A stretch of 64,000 nucleotides of DNA from Sedimenticola selenatireducens DSM 17993 (GCF_000428045.1 NZ_ATZE01000026.1:1-64000), one strand, 5' to 3'; numbered from the stretch's first letter, positions 1 to 8,304 are shown. Notes: a model not told the origin generated them from the sequence alone. Translations and numbers: made by a program.

Positions 1-290
1 TTTTATCAAAGGAAAAAGTGCAATCCACATAGCCCGCACCTATCAAGGTCGAAAGAGAAATTATGTGGGACAGCACTTCTGGGCTAGGGGTTACTTTGCC
101 TCGACGGTGGGCAGGGATGAGAAAGTAATCAGGGATTACATCCGACACCAAGAAGCAGAAGATCGCAGGATTGATCAGCTGAACTTGGTGTAGTGGCCCC
201 TTCGAGGGGCTCAAGGAGCCGTCAGGCTCCGTAATACAGGCCGCTTCGAGTGGCTCACAGATAAAGCCCCCGGCTTTGCCGGGGGATACT
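1..290 (+). mobile_element. 3' end of an IS200/IS605-family element
   Basis: The window opens inside a transposase frame (2-193), followed by three short hairpins: GCCCC/GGGGC at 196-210, GGAGCC/GGCTCC at 215-230, and CCCCCGGC-TTT-GCCGGGGG at 267-285. A subterminal hairpin just after tnpA is the usual right-end recognition structure of single-strand transposing IS200/IS605 elements, so I read this as the element's right end. The left end lies outside the window, so it cannot be judged whether the copy is intact. The exact terminal base is uncertain. Confidence 0.75.
2..193 (+). CDS. tnpA: IS200/IS605-family transposase TnpA, C-terminal part
   Basis: Sixty-three codons are open from the window edge to a TAG stop. 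The translation contains the segments GKSAIHIAR, VGQHFWARGYF and ending QLNLV, which match the C-terminal third of the small HUH-type (Y1) transposases of the IS200/IS605 group, including the conserved W-A-R-G-Y-F and the STVGRDE stretch before the helix that carries the catalytic tyrosine region. These enzymes excise and insert single-stranded DNA at hairpin ends. The N-terminal part with the HUH motif is cut off by the window edge. No tnpB accessory gene follows, which fits an IS200-type element with tnpA only. Confidence 0.85.
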   Translation, partial: FIKGKSAIHIARTYQGRKRNYVGQHFWARGYFASTVGRDEKVIRDYIRHQEAEDRRIDQLNLV

Positions 291-342
291 TACTTGGAAT
301 CTACCGACTGCACTTAGCGAGATAGGCGCCCAACCGGGCGAT

Positions 343-906
343 GTGGTACAAGTAATCACTCTCCGCCCTATAGAAAAGGTAGAAATTCCATGTCACATCG
401 TAGGGGAGTTTAGATGCTTTTACGCTTCAGGAGGTTCGCTAATTAATTCACGTATAACAACGAATCATATACAGGCTATACAGCATGCAAATCAAGAAAA
501 ATTTCTGCGCTCTATATTTATAGATTCAGTAATCTCCGAGTTATTTCGAATACAAGCAAAACGTCCATATGAATACAAGATTACAGCGACGTACGCCGAC
601 CTTATCTTAAAAGCTAAAGGCGGAATTATGTTTCCCAGTATTGAGAATGATCATGCGATAAATCTCGCATTACCTGCAGCAACGTTTGATTCTAAGTTTG
701 AAGTTTTATTTACAGAGGTTTATGAAATAAAAGAAACATATGGGTTTGGTTTATATAAGCTCAAAAAACTTCATTTCTCGAGTGAAGTATATGGAAATGG
801 TGATATTAATTGGGACTCGAAGAAGGCTCACAATTTCAATTGGCACCCTCGCGCTGGCCTAATGGCAAATCAACCTATAGCAGGATGGAGAAAGAGCAAA
901 TCTTAG
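343..906 (+). CDS. Hypothetical protein, probably 5'-truncated
   Basis: I do not recognise this 187-residue product. It is predicted soluble, with no signal peptide or membrane segment. A stretch near residues 92-160 (GGIMFPSIENDHAINLAL, then a beta-rich run ending GDINW) weakly recalls the C-terminal half of RES-domain proteins, but key residues cannot be confirmed. The start used is a GTG without a convincing ribosome binding site, and the frame stays open upstream to about 265, into the insertion-sequence right end. The gene is visibly more AT-rich than the housekeeping genes around it. It may be a fragment left after insertion of the adjacent element, or a small horizontally acquired gene. 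Confidence 0.45.
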   Translation: MVQVITLRPIEKVEIPCHIVGEFRCFYASGGSLINSRITTNHIQAIQHANQEKFLRSIFIDSVISELFRIQAKRPYEYKITATYADLILKAKGGIMFPSIENDHAINLALPAATFDSKFEVLFTEVYEIKETYGFGLYKLKKLHFSSEVYGNGDINWDSKKAHNFNWHPRAGLMANQPIAGWRKSKS

Positions 907-1108
907 CCTGTTCATAGGTAAAAATGGGACAGATAAAAAGGTGGATCTATTTTCCAGTAACGGACGTATGTCATTCATATGACAAACGGCAGCTTCATGT
1001 CGGGAGCTGCCTTCTAGAGGAAAAATTCGAATGGCTGCCAAAGTCGCACTGCAGGCCCTTTGATCTGATACTGACTGCCAGGTCGGGTGTGAATTAAATT
1101 ACTACACC

Positions 1109-1675
1109 TCAGGCGCGGGAGATAAATTTTCCGGTGCCGGTATTGATCTTGACTATTTCACCGGGCTCCAGGTATTCAGGTACCTGGATCTCCAGGCCGG
1201 TGGTCAGGAGGGCAGGTTTTGTCCGTCCGGTGGCGGTGGCGCCCTTGATGCCGGGAGCGGTATCGGTAATGGCGAGTGAGACCGACTGGGGTAACTCAAT
1301 GCCCAGCAGTTTGCCGTCCACGATTAACGCGGTGATGCCCTCCAATCCTTCGGTCAGGTAACCGACCTGATCCTCGATGTCCTCCCTGTTAATTGCATAC
1401 TGGCTGTAGTCCTCCATATCCATGAAGACATACTGCTCGCCGTCCAGATAGGAGTACTGAACCTGGGGACGCAGGCAGTCGATACCTTGTAGCAGGTCGT
1501 CCCCCTTGTAGGACTCGTCCAGCTTCTGACGGGTCTGCAGGTTGGTGAAGCGGATCTTGTACAGGGTGGCGGCTCCACGGGATGAAGGGCTTTTCGTTTC
1601 AACCTGTTTTACCACATGGGGTGCGCCATTGATCTCGACAATGACGCCTCGTTTTAAATCACACGCTTTCGGCAC
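1109..1675 (-). CDS. efpL: Elongation factor P-like protein EfpL (YeiP)
   Basis: The 188-residue product is an EF-P paralogue of the YeiP/EfpL group: an N-terminal KOW-like domain (residues about 1-60), a central OB domain and a C-terminal OB domain ending in KFISRA. The loop SPSSRGAATLYK carries arginine where canonical EF-P has its modified lysine, the mark of EfpL. The family binds ribosomes stalled at polyproline and related motifs. A longer frame begins at a TTG at 1690, but the GTG at 1675 is preferred: GGAG lies seven bases upstream and the N-terminus then reads MPKACDLKRG, in line with MPRANEIKKG of the E. coli protein. It is a single-gene unit, convergent with nothing nearby. Confidence 0.93.
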   Translation of the reverse strand: MPKACDLKRGVIVEINGAPHVVKQVETKSPSSRGAATLYKIRFTNLQTRQKLDESYKGDDLLQGIDCLRPQVQYSYLDGEQYVFMDMEDYSQYAINREDIEDQVGYLTEGLEGITALIVDGKLLGIELPQSVSLAITDTAPGIKGATATGRTKPALLTTGLEIQVPEYLEPGEIVKINTGTGKFISRA

Positions 1676-1784
1676 GACGATGCTCCGCAAATAGATTCGA
1701 GGCGGCGATTATAGCAGATGGCGCGTTGGTGGAATCGGTTTACCGCACAAGGTATTAACGCGGCTTTGGTTGGGAAACCTCAAC

Positions 1785-2222
1785 TCAGGCATGGCCGGAA
1801 AGCAGGTGATCGAGGGCACTGGCGTTGCCCATCAGGTCAGCCAGCGTGTACTTTTCCAGCACTTGATAGAATGCCTCCTGTGCCTCGGTCAAGACGCCTG
1901 CCAGGCGGCAGGCGGGCAGTATTCTGCACTGGCTGCTTTCGGGACTGAAGCACTCTACCAGAATACTGTTCTGCTCTGTCTGCCTGATCAGCAGACCGAT
2001 GTTGATCACATCCGGACTCAGTGCCAGGCGAATGCCACCTCCTTTGCCCCGAAGTGTTTCGATATAACCCTGTTGACCCAGGTAATGGACTACCTTGGTC
2101 AGGTGGTTATGGGATACCCCGTAGCTGGTCGCCAATTCACCCACGGTCGCCAGCTTTTCCCGATCAAGGGCGAGGAATATAAGCACCCGGATGGTGTAAT
2201 CTGTAAAGGTTGTCAGCCGCAT
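1785..2222 (-). CDS. nsrR: Rrf2-family nitric-oxide-sensing repressor NsrR
   Basis: The 145-residue product has a winged-helix DNA-binding domain (residues about 1-75, with the RGKGGGIRLA wing typical of Rrf2 proteins) and three cysteines at C91, C99 and C105 in the C-terminal half, close to the C91/C96/C102 iron-sulfur ligands of E. coli NsrR. The closing YTLADLM segment also matches NsrR. The family holds a 4Fe-4S cluster that reacts with nitric oxide, releasing DNA. The gene is divergent from a DUF59/DUF2249/NnrS-like operon, and an inverted repeat sits between them, so it likely represses that operon and perhaps itself. IscR is less likely because of the cysteine spacing and context. Confidence 0.85.
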   Translation of the reverse strand: MRLTTFTDYTIRVLIFLALDREKLATVGELATSYGVSHNHLTKVVHYLGQQGYIETLRGKGGGIRLALSPDVINIGLLIRQTEQNSILVECFSPESSQCRILPACRLAGVLTEAQEAFYQVLEKYTLADLMGNASALDHLLSGHA

Positions 2223-2236
2223 AATGAGGTGCCTTT

Positions 2237-2255
2237 AATATGTATTTAACATATT
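2237..2255. promoter_or_regulatory. Probable NsrR operator
   Basis: AATATGT-ATTTA-ACATATT is a perfect 7-base inverted repeat with a 5-base spacer. It resembles half-sites of the NsrR consensus (ATGYATTT and its mirror) and lies between nsrR and its divergent neighbour. Its right end overlaps the -35 box at 2254-2259, so bound repressor would block RNA polymerase. Assignment to NsrR rests on position and resemblance. Confidence 0.7.
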
Positions 2256-2282
2256 GATTATCTCAAATCGGCGTGCTAGATT
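2254..2282 (+). promoter_or_regulatory. Sigma-70-type promoter of the DUF59 operon
   Basis: TTGATT at 2254-2259 and TAGATT at 2277-2282 are separated by 17 bases and point towards the gene starting at 2307. The transcript would start near 2289. The -35 box shares two bases with the NsrR-type inverted repeat. Confidence 0.6.
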
Positions 2283-2306
2283 AAACATGCAAATCATATA
2301 TAGCTT

Positions 2307-2648
2307 ATGGAATCATCCAACATGAAAGACAACTCCACCGATACGGAGATTACCCGCGAGGCTGTTTATAACGCCCTGCGGGGAGTCATTGATCCCGAGG
2401 TCGGGATCAATATTGTTGAGCTGGGACTGGTATATGACGTGGTTGCCGATAGCGACAGGGTTGAAGTGTCCATGACCCTCACGTCCCCGGCCTGCCCGAT
2501 GGGCGCTCACCTCGCCGATGAGAGCAGACAGGCAATTCAGGCCATAGTGCCCGCTTCAGTGGTTGTGGATGTCAGGCTGGCCTGGGAGCCGCCCTGGAAT
2601 CCGGAGATGATGTCGGATGAGGCCAAACAGCTATTGGGTTGGAAATAG
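2307..2648 (+). CDS. DUF59 / MIP18-family iron-sulfur assembly-type protein
   Basis: The 113-residue product carries the DUF59 fold: ALRGVIDPEVGINIVELGLVY near residues 24-45, then the conserved SPACPMG with a cysteine at the end of the central strand. Members such as SufT, PaaD and eukaryotic MIP18 help mature iron-sulfur proteins. It is the first gene of an operon with a DUF2249 gene 30 bases downstream and an NnrS-like gene, all behind an NsrR-type operator, so a role in repairing or making iron-sulfur centres under nitrosative stress is a fair inference. An internal ATG at 2322 with GGAA upstream is an alternative start. Confidence 0.8.
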   Translation: MESSNMKDNSTDTEITREAVYNALRGVIDPEVGINIVELGLVYDVVADSDRVEVSMTLTSPACPMGAHLADESRQAIQAIVPASVVVDVRLAWEPPWNPEMMSDEAKQLLGWK

Positions 2649-2678
2649 TATTGTTTAATAGAACTGGAGACCGATGAT

Positions 2679-2924
2679 ATGAGCACGCCAACAGCAAAGA
2701 GCACCGTGGATGTCAGAACCATTGAGCCAAGATTTCGCCATCCGATTATTTTCAACACCTTTGAGGAACTGCAGCCGGGAGAGTTTTTGCTGCTGGTGAA
2801 TGACCATGATCCGGCACCGTTGCGCTACCAGTTTGAGGCGGAACGCGCTAATCAATTCGCCTGGGAGTATATTGAGCAGGGGCCTGAGGTGTGGCAGGTG
2901 CATATCACCAAAAAGGCCGCCTGA
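2679..2924 (+). CDS. DUF2249 domain protein
   Basis: This 81-residue soluble protein matches the DUF2249 family: an N-terminal VDVRTIEPRFRHPIIFNTFE segment and the signature LLVNDHDPAPLRYQFE near residues 46-61, with the family's conserved HDP. The domain is TusA/SirA-like in fold. Members are very often next to hemerythrin, NnrS and NO-response genes, as here, but the biochemical function is not established. It sits as the second gene of the presumed NsrR operon, with 33 bases to the next gene. Confidence 0.85.
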   Translation: MSTPTAKSTVDVRTIEPRFRHPIIFNTFEELQPGEFLLLVNDHDPAPLRYQFEAERANQFAWEYIEQGPEVWQVHITKKAA

Positions 2925-2957
2925 TTAACCTCAGCAACTGTTTGCAGGGTGATGTTT

Positions 2958-4100
2958 ATGTGGAGTGATCTCAAACCCGTTTACCGGTATCCGATTCTGA
3001 TACTCGGTATGTTGTCCCTGGTTTTCGGTGTGCTTGCCGGCCTGGCCAGGTTGGGGTTGGCCGTTCCACACATCGCCCTGCAGCAGGCGGCCCAGCACGG
3101 TGTGCTGATGATTCCCGCCTTCTTCGGTACGGTAATCGGACTGGAGCGGGCGGTGGCGATCGGCCAGCGTTGGGCCTATCTTGCCCCGTTGTCGACTGGT
3201 GCTGCGGGTATTGCGCTGTTGCTGGGTGCGCCGCCGGTTATCACTCTCGCTCTGTTAACGCTGGGTAGCCTGCTGTTTCTGATCGCCTCGATCAAGGTGC
3301 TGCGCATCCAGCAGGCGGTGCATAACTGGATCCTGCTCGGCGGAGCCAGTGGACTGTTTATCGGTAATTTTTTGCTTTTGAATGGCCAGACGGTGAGTCA
3401 GGTGCTCTACTGGTGGATCGCATTTCTGGTGCTGACCATTGCGGGTGAGCGACTGGAGCTGAGTCGCCTGGTGATCCGGGATCAGCGCAAGCGCATGGGG
3501 CTCGCCCTGTTGTCGGTGATGCCGTTGGCCGGTACAGCCATTGGGATGTTCAACCCGTCCTTGGGCTTGACCCTGTTTGCCCTGGGACTGGCGGGTATCG
3601 GCACCTGGCTGCTGCTGTTCGATATTGCCAGGCGGACAGTCCGTTTGACTGGACTGACCCGCTTTACCGCAGTCTGTATGCTGGCCGGTTACGGCTGGTT
3701 GTTGCTGTCCGCGCTGCTGTTCCTGGGAATGGCCCTGGAGTGGGGCGGTATCAGTCGGGATGCCGCTCTGCATGCCATCTTTCTCGGTTTCGTCTTTTCC
3801 ATGGTGATAGGCCACGCCCTGATCATCTTTCCGGCGGTGACCCGGCTGAAGATTCCCTATTCGCCAGCTTTCTACTTCCCCCTGCTGCTGCTGCAACTAT
3901 CGCTGCTGCTACGCATCGTCGGTGGCCTCGGCGGCAATGCCGACTTCCTGATCCAGGGCAGCATCCTGAATGCCGTAACACTGGCGCTGTTTATACTGAC
4001 ACTGGTCTGGAGTATTCTGCGTGGACAATTGGGACAGGCCGGCAGGGCGCCTGATCCCGCAGCAAGCCGGACACCACCGGATACAGAACGATTTAGCTGA
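2958..4100 (+). CDS. NnrS-like polytopic membrane protein
   Basis: The product (about 380 residues) is almost entirely hydrophobic, with roughly twelve predicted membrane segments. It has histidines in QQAAQHGVLMIP near the N-terminus and in ALHAIFLGFVFSMVIGHAL near residues 268-288, positions reminiscent of the haem-binding histidines of NnrS. NnrS proteins protect against nitric-oxide stress during denitrification. The similarity is partial, so this may be a distinct NnrS-related family. The ATG at 2958 is chosen because AGGG lies eight bases upstream; GTG at 2949 and ATG at 2952 are in frame. It is the last gene of the DUF59-DUF2249 operon and stops 17 bases from the oppositely oriented tRNA-Val. 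Confidence 0.7.
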   Translation: MWSDLKPVYRYPILILGMLSLVFGVLAGLARLGLAVPHIALQQAAQHGVLMIPAFFGTVIGLERAVAIGQRWAYLAPLSTGAAGIALLLGAPPVITLALLTLGSLLFLIASIKVLRIQQAVHNWILLGGASGLFIGNFLLLNGQTVSQVLYWWIAFLVLTIAGERLELSRLVIRDQRKRMGLALLSVMPLAGTAIGMFNPSLGLTLFALGLAGIGTWLLLFDIARRTVRLTGLTRFTAVCMLAGYGWLLLSALLFLGMALEWGGISRDAALHAIFLGFVFSMVIGHALIIFPAVTRLKIPYSPAFYFPLLLLQLSLLLRIVGGLGGNADFLIQGSILNAVTLALFILTLVWSILRGQLGQAGRAPDPAASRTPPDTERFS

Positions 4101-4116
4101 GTGGTGCGGATTGAAT

Positions 4117-4191
4117 TGGTGGGCGCGCCTGGGATCGAACCAGGGACCCCTACCGTGTGAAGGTAGTGCTCTCCCGCTGAGCTACGCGCCC
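4117..4191 (-). tRNA. tRNA-Val (CAC)
   Basis: The minus strand folds as a complete cloverleaf with CCA encoded: acceptor GGGCGCG/CGCGCCC, D arm with AGCTCAGCGGGAGAGC, anticodon stem CTACC/GGTAG around loop TTCACAC, and T arm CCTGG-TTCGATC-CCAGG. The anticodon is CAC, which reads GUG valine codons. It lies between the NnrS-like gene and gltX, in the opposite orientation to both. Confidence 0.95.
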
Positions 4192-4312
4192 CCTGAGTGG
4201 AGGTGCGCAATTCTAGTGATTTGTCACCGTCAGGTCAAATGCTCCATACGCAGATCCATACACATCTGCTAGAATGCGCCTCTTTCCGATATTGGCTGCC
4301 TGGTAGTGAGTT

Positions 4313-5725
4313 ATGACGACCATCCGTACCCGTTTTGCCCCCAGTCCGACCGGCTACCTCCATGTGGGAGGCGCCCGCACCGCACTCTTCTCCTGGCTCT
4401 ATGCCAGACGTCACGGTGGCGCCTTCGTATTGCGCATCGAAGATACCGACCTGGAGCGCTCAACGGAGGAGGCAGTCAATGCCATTCTGGAAGGAATGAC
4501 CTGGCTGGGGCTGGAGTACGAAGAGGGGCCTTTTTACCAGACCCATCGATTCGAACGCTATAACGAGGTGATAGACGAGCTGCTGGCGGGTGGTCACGCC
4601 TATCGCTGCAACTGTTCCAAGGAGCGGCTGGATACCCTGCGGGCCGAGGCCGAGAAGAGTGGCGGCATGCGTGGCTACGACGGTCACTGCCGGGATAAGT
4701 TCGTTAATCCCGACGAACCCCATGTGGTCCGTTTCCGCAATCCGGAGATCGGTGTGGTGGTATTTGATGACCAGGTGCATGGCAAGGTGGTGGTGAATAA
4801 TTCGGAGCTGGATGACCTGATCATCCGTCGCACCGACGGTGCCCCCACCTATAACCTGACCGTGGTGGTGGATGATCATGACATGGGTATAACCCATGTG
4901 ATCCGTGGTGATGACCACAAGCGCAACGCCTCCCGGCAGATCAACATCTTCAAGGCGCTGGGTTGGGATATTCCCCGTTATGCCCACGTGGCGCTGATCA
5001 TGGGCGACGACGGCGCCAAACTCTCCAAGCGGCATGGTGCGGTCAGCGTCATGCAGTACAAGGAGGACGGCTTTCTGCCGGAGGCCCTGCTCAACTACCT
5101 GGTGCGCCTGGGCTGGTCCCATGGTGATCAGGAGATCTTCAGCGTGGATGAGCTGATCCAGCTGTTTGATATCGAGGATGTGAACAAGGCGGCGTCCACT
5201 TTCAATACTGAAAAGCTGCTGTGGCTGAACCAACACTACATCAAGGCGGGCGATCCGGCCCATCTGGCCCACCTGCTCAGCTACCATATGGGGAAACTGG
5301 AGATCGACCCGTCCCAGGGTCCGGATCTGATTGAGGTGGTCAAGGCCCAGCAGGAGCGGGCGCGAACCCTGGTGGAGATGGCCGAGATCAGCGCTTTCTT
5401 TTACCGTGATTTTGAAGCTTTCGATGAGGATGCGGCGAAAAAGCACCTGCGTCCGGTGGCGCGTGAGTCGCTCGAACGGATGCGCACCGCTCTGGAGTCG
5501 CAAGCAGACTGGTCCCCCGAGGCGCTGCACCAGCTGGTGATGGATGTCTCGGCCGCGATGGATCTGAAAATGGGCAAGGTGGCTCAGCCGTTGCGCGTGG
5601 CCGTAGTGGGACGTGCGGCCTCACCCGGCATTGATATCACTCTCAGCCTGGTGGGGCAGGCGGCTTGTCTGCGCCGCATCGACCAGGCCTTGGATTACAT
5701 CAGCAAGCGGGAAGCGAACGCCTGA
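4313..5725 (+). CDS. gltX: Glutamate--tRNA ligase
   Basis: The 470-residue protein has the class I synthetase signature [17 protein letters not shown] near residues 8-25 (HIGH-type) and KLSKRHG near residues 237-243 (KMSKS-type), the usual length for bacterial GluRS, and the C-terminal helical anticodon-binding domain. It charges tRNA-Glu in the cytoplasm for translation. glnS follows 51 bases later, and two tRNA-Glu genes lie just beyond, so enzyme and substrate genes are clustered. The full-length discriminating form is expected since a separate GlnRS is present. Confidence 0.97.
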   Translation: MTTIRTRFAPSPTGYLHVGGARTALFSWLYARRHGGAFVLRIEDTDLERSTEEAVNAILEGMTWLGLEYEEGPFYQTHRFERYNEVIDELLAGGHAYRCNCSKERLDTLRAEAEKSGGMRGYDGHCRDKFVNPDEPHVVRFRNPEIGVVVFDDQVHGKVVVNNSELDDLIIRRTDGAPTYNLTVVVDDHDMGITHVIRGDDHKRNASRQINIFKALGWDIPRYAHVALIMGDDGAKLSKRHGAVSVMQYKEDGFLPEALLNYLVRLGWSHGDQEIFSVDELIQLFDIEDVNKAASTFNTEKLLWLNQHYIKAGDPAHLAHLLSYHMGKLEIDPSQGPDLIEVVKAQQERARTLVEMAEISAFFYRDFEAFDEDAAKKHLRPVARESLERMRTALESQADWSPEALHQLVMDVSAAMDLKMGKVAQPLRVAVVGRAASPGIDITLSLVGQAACLRRIDQALDYISKREANA

Positions 5726-5776
5726 TCCGGGCGCTATGATCAACAGAACAACAGCAACTCTTTGGCGCAACAGGCT

Positions 5777-7465
5777 ATGAGCAACAACGAAACCACGGCA
5801 CCGACACATTTCATCCGCCAGATCATCGAGCGTGACCTGGCGGCTGGCAAGAATGATGGAAGGGTACATACCCGATTTCCGCCCGAACCCAACGGCTATC
5901 TGCATATCGGACATGCCAAGTCGATCTGTCTCAACTTCGGTATCGCCCGGGACTATGCTGGGTTGTGTAATCTGCGATTCGATGACACCAACCCGCACAA
6001 GGAAAATGAAGACTACGTCAACGCCATCCAGGAGGATGTGCGCTGGCTCGGCTTTGATTGGCAGGATCGACTCTTTTACGCCTCTAACTATTTCGAGAAA
6101 CTTTACGGCTATGCCGTGGAGTTGATTGAGGCCGGCAAGGCCTATGTGTGTGATCTAAATGCCGAACAGATCCGCGACTATCGTGGCACCCTGACCGAGC
6201 CAGGTCGGGAGAGCCCTTATCGCAACCGTTCGGTGGAGGAGAATCTGGACCTGTTCCGGCGTATCCGTGCCGGCGAGTTCGCCGACGGCAGCCGGGTGCT
6301 GCGGGCCAAAATCGACATGGCCTCGCCCAATATGAATATGCGTGACCCCACTCTTTACCGTATCCGTCACGGGGTGATCCATCACCAGACCGGGGAGGAG
6401 TGGTGTATCTACCCGATGTATGACTTCACCCACCCGATATCGGACGCCCTGGAGGGGATTACCCACTCCCTCTGCACCCTGGAGTTCGAGGATCATCGCC
6501 CGCTGTATGATTGGGTGCTGGACAATATCAGTATCGACTGCCATCCGCAGCAGATCGAGTTTTCCCGGCTCAATCTCGAATACACCGTGATGAGCAAACG
6601 CAAGCTGACCCAGCTGGTGGATGAGGGGCTGATGACGGGCTGGGATGACCCGCGCATGCCGACCATCGCCGGGCTGCGCCGCAGAGGCTATACGCCGGCG
6701 TCAATCCGTACCTTCTGTGAGCGTATCGGGGTGACCAAATCCGCCAACTCGGTGGAGATGGGCATGCTGGAGGCCTGTATCCGGGAAGACCTGGATCAAC
6801 ATGCCCGCCGTGCCCTGGCGGTGCTGAATCCCCTGAAGGTGGTGATCGAAAACTATCCGGAGGAACAGGTGGAGATGCTGGACGCCCCCTATCATCCCAA
6901 AGATGAGAGCATGGGCAGCCGCCAGCTTGCCTTCACCCGCGAGCTCTATATTGATCGCGACGATTTCCGCGAGGAGGCCAACAAGAAGTACAAGCGCCTG
7001 GTGAGCGGTGGCGAGGTGCGGTTGCGCAACGCCTACGTAATCAAGTGCGAGCAGGTGATCAAGGATGGAGCGGGCGAGATCACCGAGCTGCGTTGCAGCT
7101 ACGATCCCGATACTCTGGGCGCCAACCCGGTCGGGCGCAAGGTGCGCGGGGTGATCCACTGGGCTTCCGCCAGCCACGGGGTGCGCGCACAAGTGCGTCT
7201 CTATGACCGGCTGTTCAACCATCCGGCCCCCGACAGCGACAAGTCGGTCGCATCGTTCCTGGAACACCTTAACCCTGAATCGCTGAGGGTGGTGGAGGCG
7301 GTGGTCGAACCGAGCCTGGGGCAGGCGGTTGAAGGCGACCGCTTCCAGTTTGAGCGGGAAGGCTATTTCTGTGTCGACAAGGAGAGCAGTGGCGAGCGGA
7401 TGATCTTCAATCGTACCGTCACCCTGCGCGATACCTGGGCCAAGATCGCGGAGCAGAATAACTGA
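5777..7465 (+). CDS. glnS: Glutamine--tRNA ligase
   Basis: The protein (562 residues from this start) matches GlnRS over its whole length: [33 protein letters not shown] (HIGH motif), [10 protein letters not shown], and VMSKRKL as the KMSKS counterpart, followed by the two beta-barrel anticodon-binding domains. It attaches glutamine directly to tRNA-Gln. The frame extends to a TTG at 5762, but the ATG at 5777 gives an N-terminus ([15 protein letters not shown]) close to E. coli GlnS; no strong ribosome binding site decides between them. It is probably cotranscribed with gltX. Confidence 0.96.
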   Translation: MSNNETTAPTHFIRQIIERDLAAGKNDGRVHTRFPPEPNGYLHIGHAKSICLNFGIARDYAGLCNLRFDDTNPHKENEDYVNAIQEDVRWLGFDWQDRLFYASNYFEKLYGYAVELIEAGKAYVCDLNAEQIRDYRGTLTEPGRESPYRNRSVEENLDLFRRIRAGEFADGSRVLRAKIDMASPNMNMRDPTLYRIRHGVIHHQTGEEWCIYPMYDFTHPISDALEGITHSLCTLEFEDHRPLYDWVLDNISIDCHPQQIEFSRLNLEYTVMSKRKLTQLVDEGLMTGWDDPRMPTIAGLRRRGYTPASIRTFCERIGVTKSANSVEMGMLEACIREDLDQHARRALAVLNPLKVVIENYPEEQVEMLDAPYHPKDESMGSRQLAFTRELYIDRDDFREEANKKYKRLVSGGEVRLRNAYVIKCEQVIKDGAGEITELRCSYDPDTLGANPVGRKVRGVIHWASASHGVRAQVRLYDRLFNHPAPDSDKSVASFLEHLNPESLRVVEAVVEPSLGQAVEGDRFQFEREGYFCVDKESSGERMIFNRTVTLRDTWAKIAEQNN

Positions 7466-7489
7466 ACGGCAAAAATTGTCTGGTTGGTC

Positions 7490-7518
7490 TGGACAAACGC
7501 CATCGCTTACCTTAATAT
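7490..7518 (+). promoter_or_regulatory. Promoter of the first tRNA-Ala/tRNA-Glu unit
   Basis: TGGACA at 7490-7495 and TAATAT at 7513-7518 are spaced by 17 bases, 13 bases ahead of the tRNA-Ala. The following GC-rich CGCGCC is the kind of discriminator found at stringently controlled stable-RNA promoters. Confidence 0.65.
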
Positions 7519-7531
7519 TCGCGCCTCGTTT

Positions 7532-7607
7532 GGGGCCATAGCTCAGCTGGGAGAGCGCTACACTGGCAGTGTCGAGGTCGGCGGTTCGATCCCGCCTGGC
7601 TCCACCA
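7532..7607 (+). tRNA. tRNA-Ala (GGC), copy 1
   Basis: A 76-base cloverleaf with encoded CCA: acceptor GGGGCCA/TGGCTCC, D arm AGCTCAGCTGGGAGAGC and T arm GGCGG-TTCGATC-CCGCC. The anticodon loop CTGGCAG gives GGC. The anticodon stem is CTACA/TGTCG, leaving a T28-C42 mismatch where TGTAG would pair fully. The second copy at 8012 has the same mismatch. Confidence 0.95.
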
Positions 7608-7677
7608 AACAACACAGGGCAGGAAGCCCGCCTGACCGGAAAACCTGCTGACCGGTCATTCAATGGAGGCGATTCAA

Positions 7678-7753
7678 GTCCCCTTCGTCTAGAGGCCTAG
7701 GACACCGCCCTTTCACGGCGGTAACAGGGGTTCGAACCCCCTAGGGGACGCCA
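7678..7753 (+). tRNA. tRNA-Glu (TTC), copy 1
   Basis: A 76-base cloverleaf with encoded CCA: acceptor GTCCCCT/AGGGGAC, anticodon stem CCGCC/GGCGG with loop CTTTCAC (anticodon TTC), and T arm GGGGG-type pairing around TTCGAAC. It lies 70 bases after tRNA-Ala copy 1 and ahead of a strong terminator, so the two tRNAs form one transcript. Confidence 0.96.
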
Positions 7754-7761
7754 TCTGAAAA

Positions 7762-7792
7762 CCCGATTGCAATAACAGCAATCGGGTTTTTT
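7762..7792 (+). terminator. Rho-independent terminator of tRNA unit 1
   Basis: CCCGATTGC at 7762-7770 pairs with GCAATCGGG at 7778-7786 across a 7-base loop and is followed by six T residues. It lies 8 bases after tRNA-Glu copy 1. Confidence 0.92.
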
Positions 7793-7968
7793 ATTTTCCG
7801 CTTTTGCTCTGTCCGGGGCGCGGTTTCGTGTAGCTGCAGCGATGGTTTCGTAAGCGCCGTTATCGTTATCCAGGTGAGAATTATCACGGCTTGGGATGGC
7901 ATTTAACGGAGGCACTTCTATACCCTTGCCAGGTAATCGACAGAACCCCGGAAATTGCCAAAGCCAAC

Positions 7969-7997
7969 TAGACAAACCGTGCAGGATACCTTACCAT
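7969..7997 (+). promoter_or_regulatory. Promoter of the second tRNA-Ala/tRNA-Glu unit
   Basis: TAGACA at 7969-7974 and TACCAT at 7992-7997 are spaced by 17 bases, followed by a GCGCGCC discriminator, 14 bases ahead of tRNA-Ala copy 2. The arrangement mirrors the promoter of copy 1, with a weaker -10 box. Confidence 0.55.
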
Positions 7998-8011
7998 GCG
8001 CGCCTTGTTAC

Positions 8012-8087
8012 GGGGCCATAGCTCAGCTGGGAGAGCGCTACACTGGCAGTGTCGAGGTCGGCGGTTCGATCCCGCCTGGCTCCACCA
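8012..8087 (+). tRNA. tRNA-Ala (GGC), copy 2
   Basis: Identical over all 76 bases to copy 1, including the encoded CCA and the T28-C42 mismatch in the anticodon stem. Confidence 0.95.
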
Positions 8088-8158
8088 AACAAACTCAGGG
8101 CAGGATGCCCGACTGACCGGAAAACCTGCTGACCGGTCATTCAATGGAGGCGATTCAA

Positions 8159-8234
8159 GTCCCCTTCGTCTAGAGGCCTAGGACACCGCCCTTTCACGGC
8201 GGTAACAGGGGTTCGAACCCCCTAGGGGACGCCA
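8159..8234 (+). tRNA. tRNA-Glu (TTC), copy 2
   Basis: Identical over all 76 bases to copy 1. It follows tRNA-Ala copy 2 by 71 bases and precedes a terminator at 8305-8334. Confidence 0.96.
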
Positions 8235-8304
8235 TTTCAAGTTCATCATAGTGTTCGGAGTCAGATAACCGATGGTTACCGGGTAGTGTGAGAATTGTCC
8301 TGTT

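Larger units (their letters stand above)
7532..8234 (+). repeat. Direct duplication of a tRNA-Ala/tRNA-Glu unit
   Basis: The block 7532-7753 recurs at 8012-8234, offset by 480-481 bases. Both tRNAs are identical, and the roughly 70-base spacer between them is nearly identical, differing at a few bases plus one length change. The promoters and terminators outside the tRNA-to-tRNA core differ in sequence, so each copy has its own. This indicates a tandem duplication whose flanks have diverged while the tRNA core was conserved or converted. Confidence 0.9.

Noticed and set aside
4460-5530. 356-codon frame antisense to gltX
   Set aside because: It is the mirror of a highly conserved synthetase gene; His- and Gln-rich translation is typical of antisense frames in GC-rich genes.
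7697-7975. 92-codon minus-strand frame between the tRNA units
   Set aside because: It runs through the tRNA-Glu and terminator and has no protein features.
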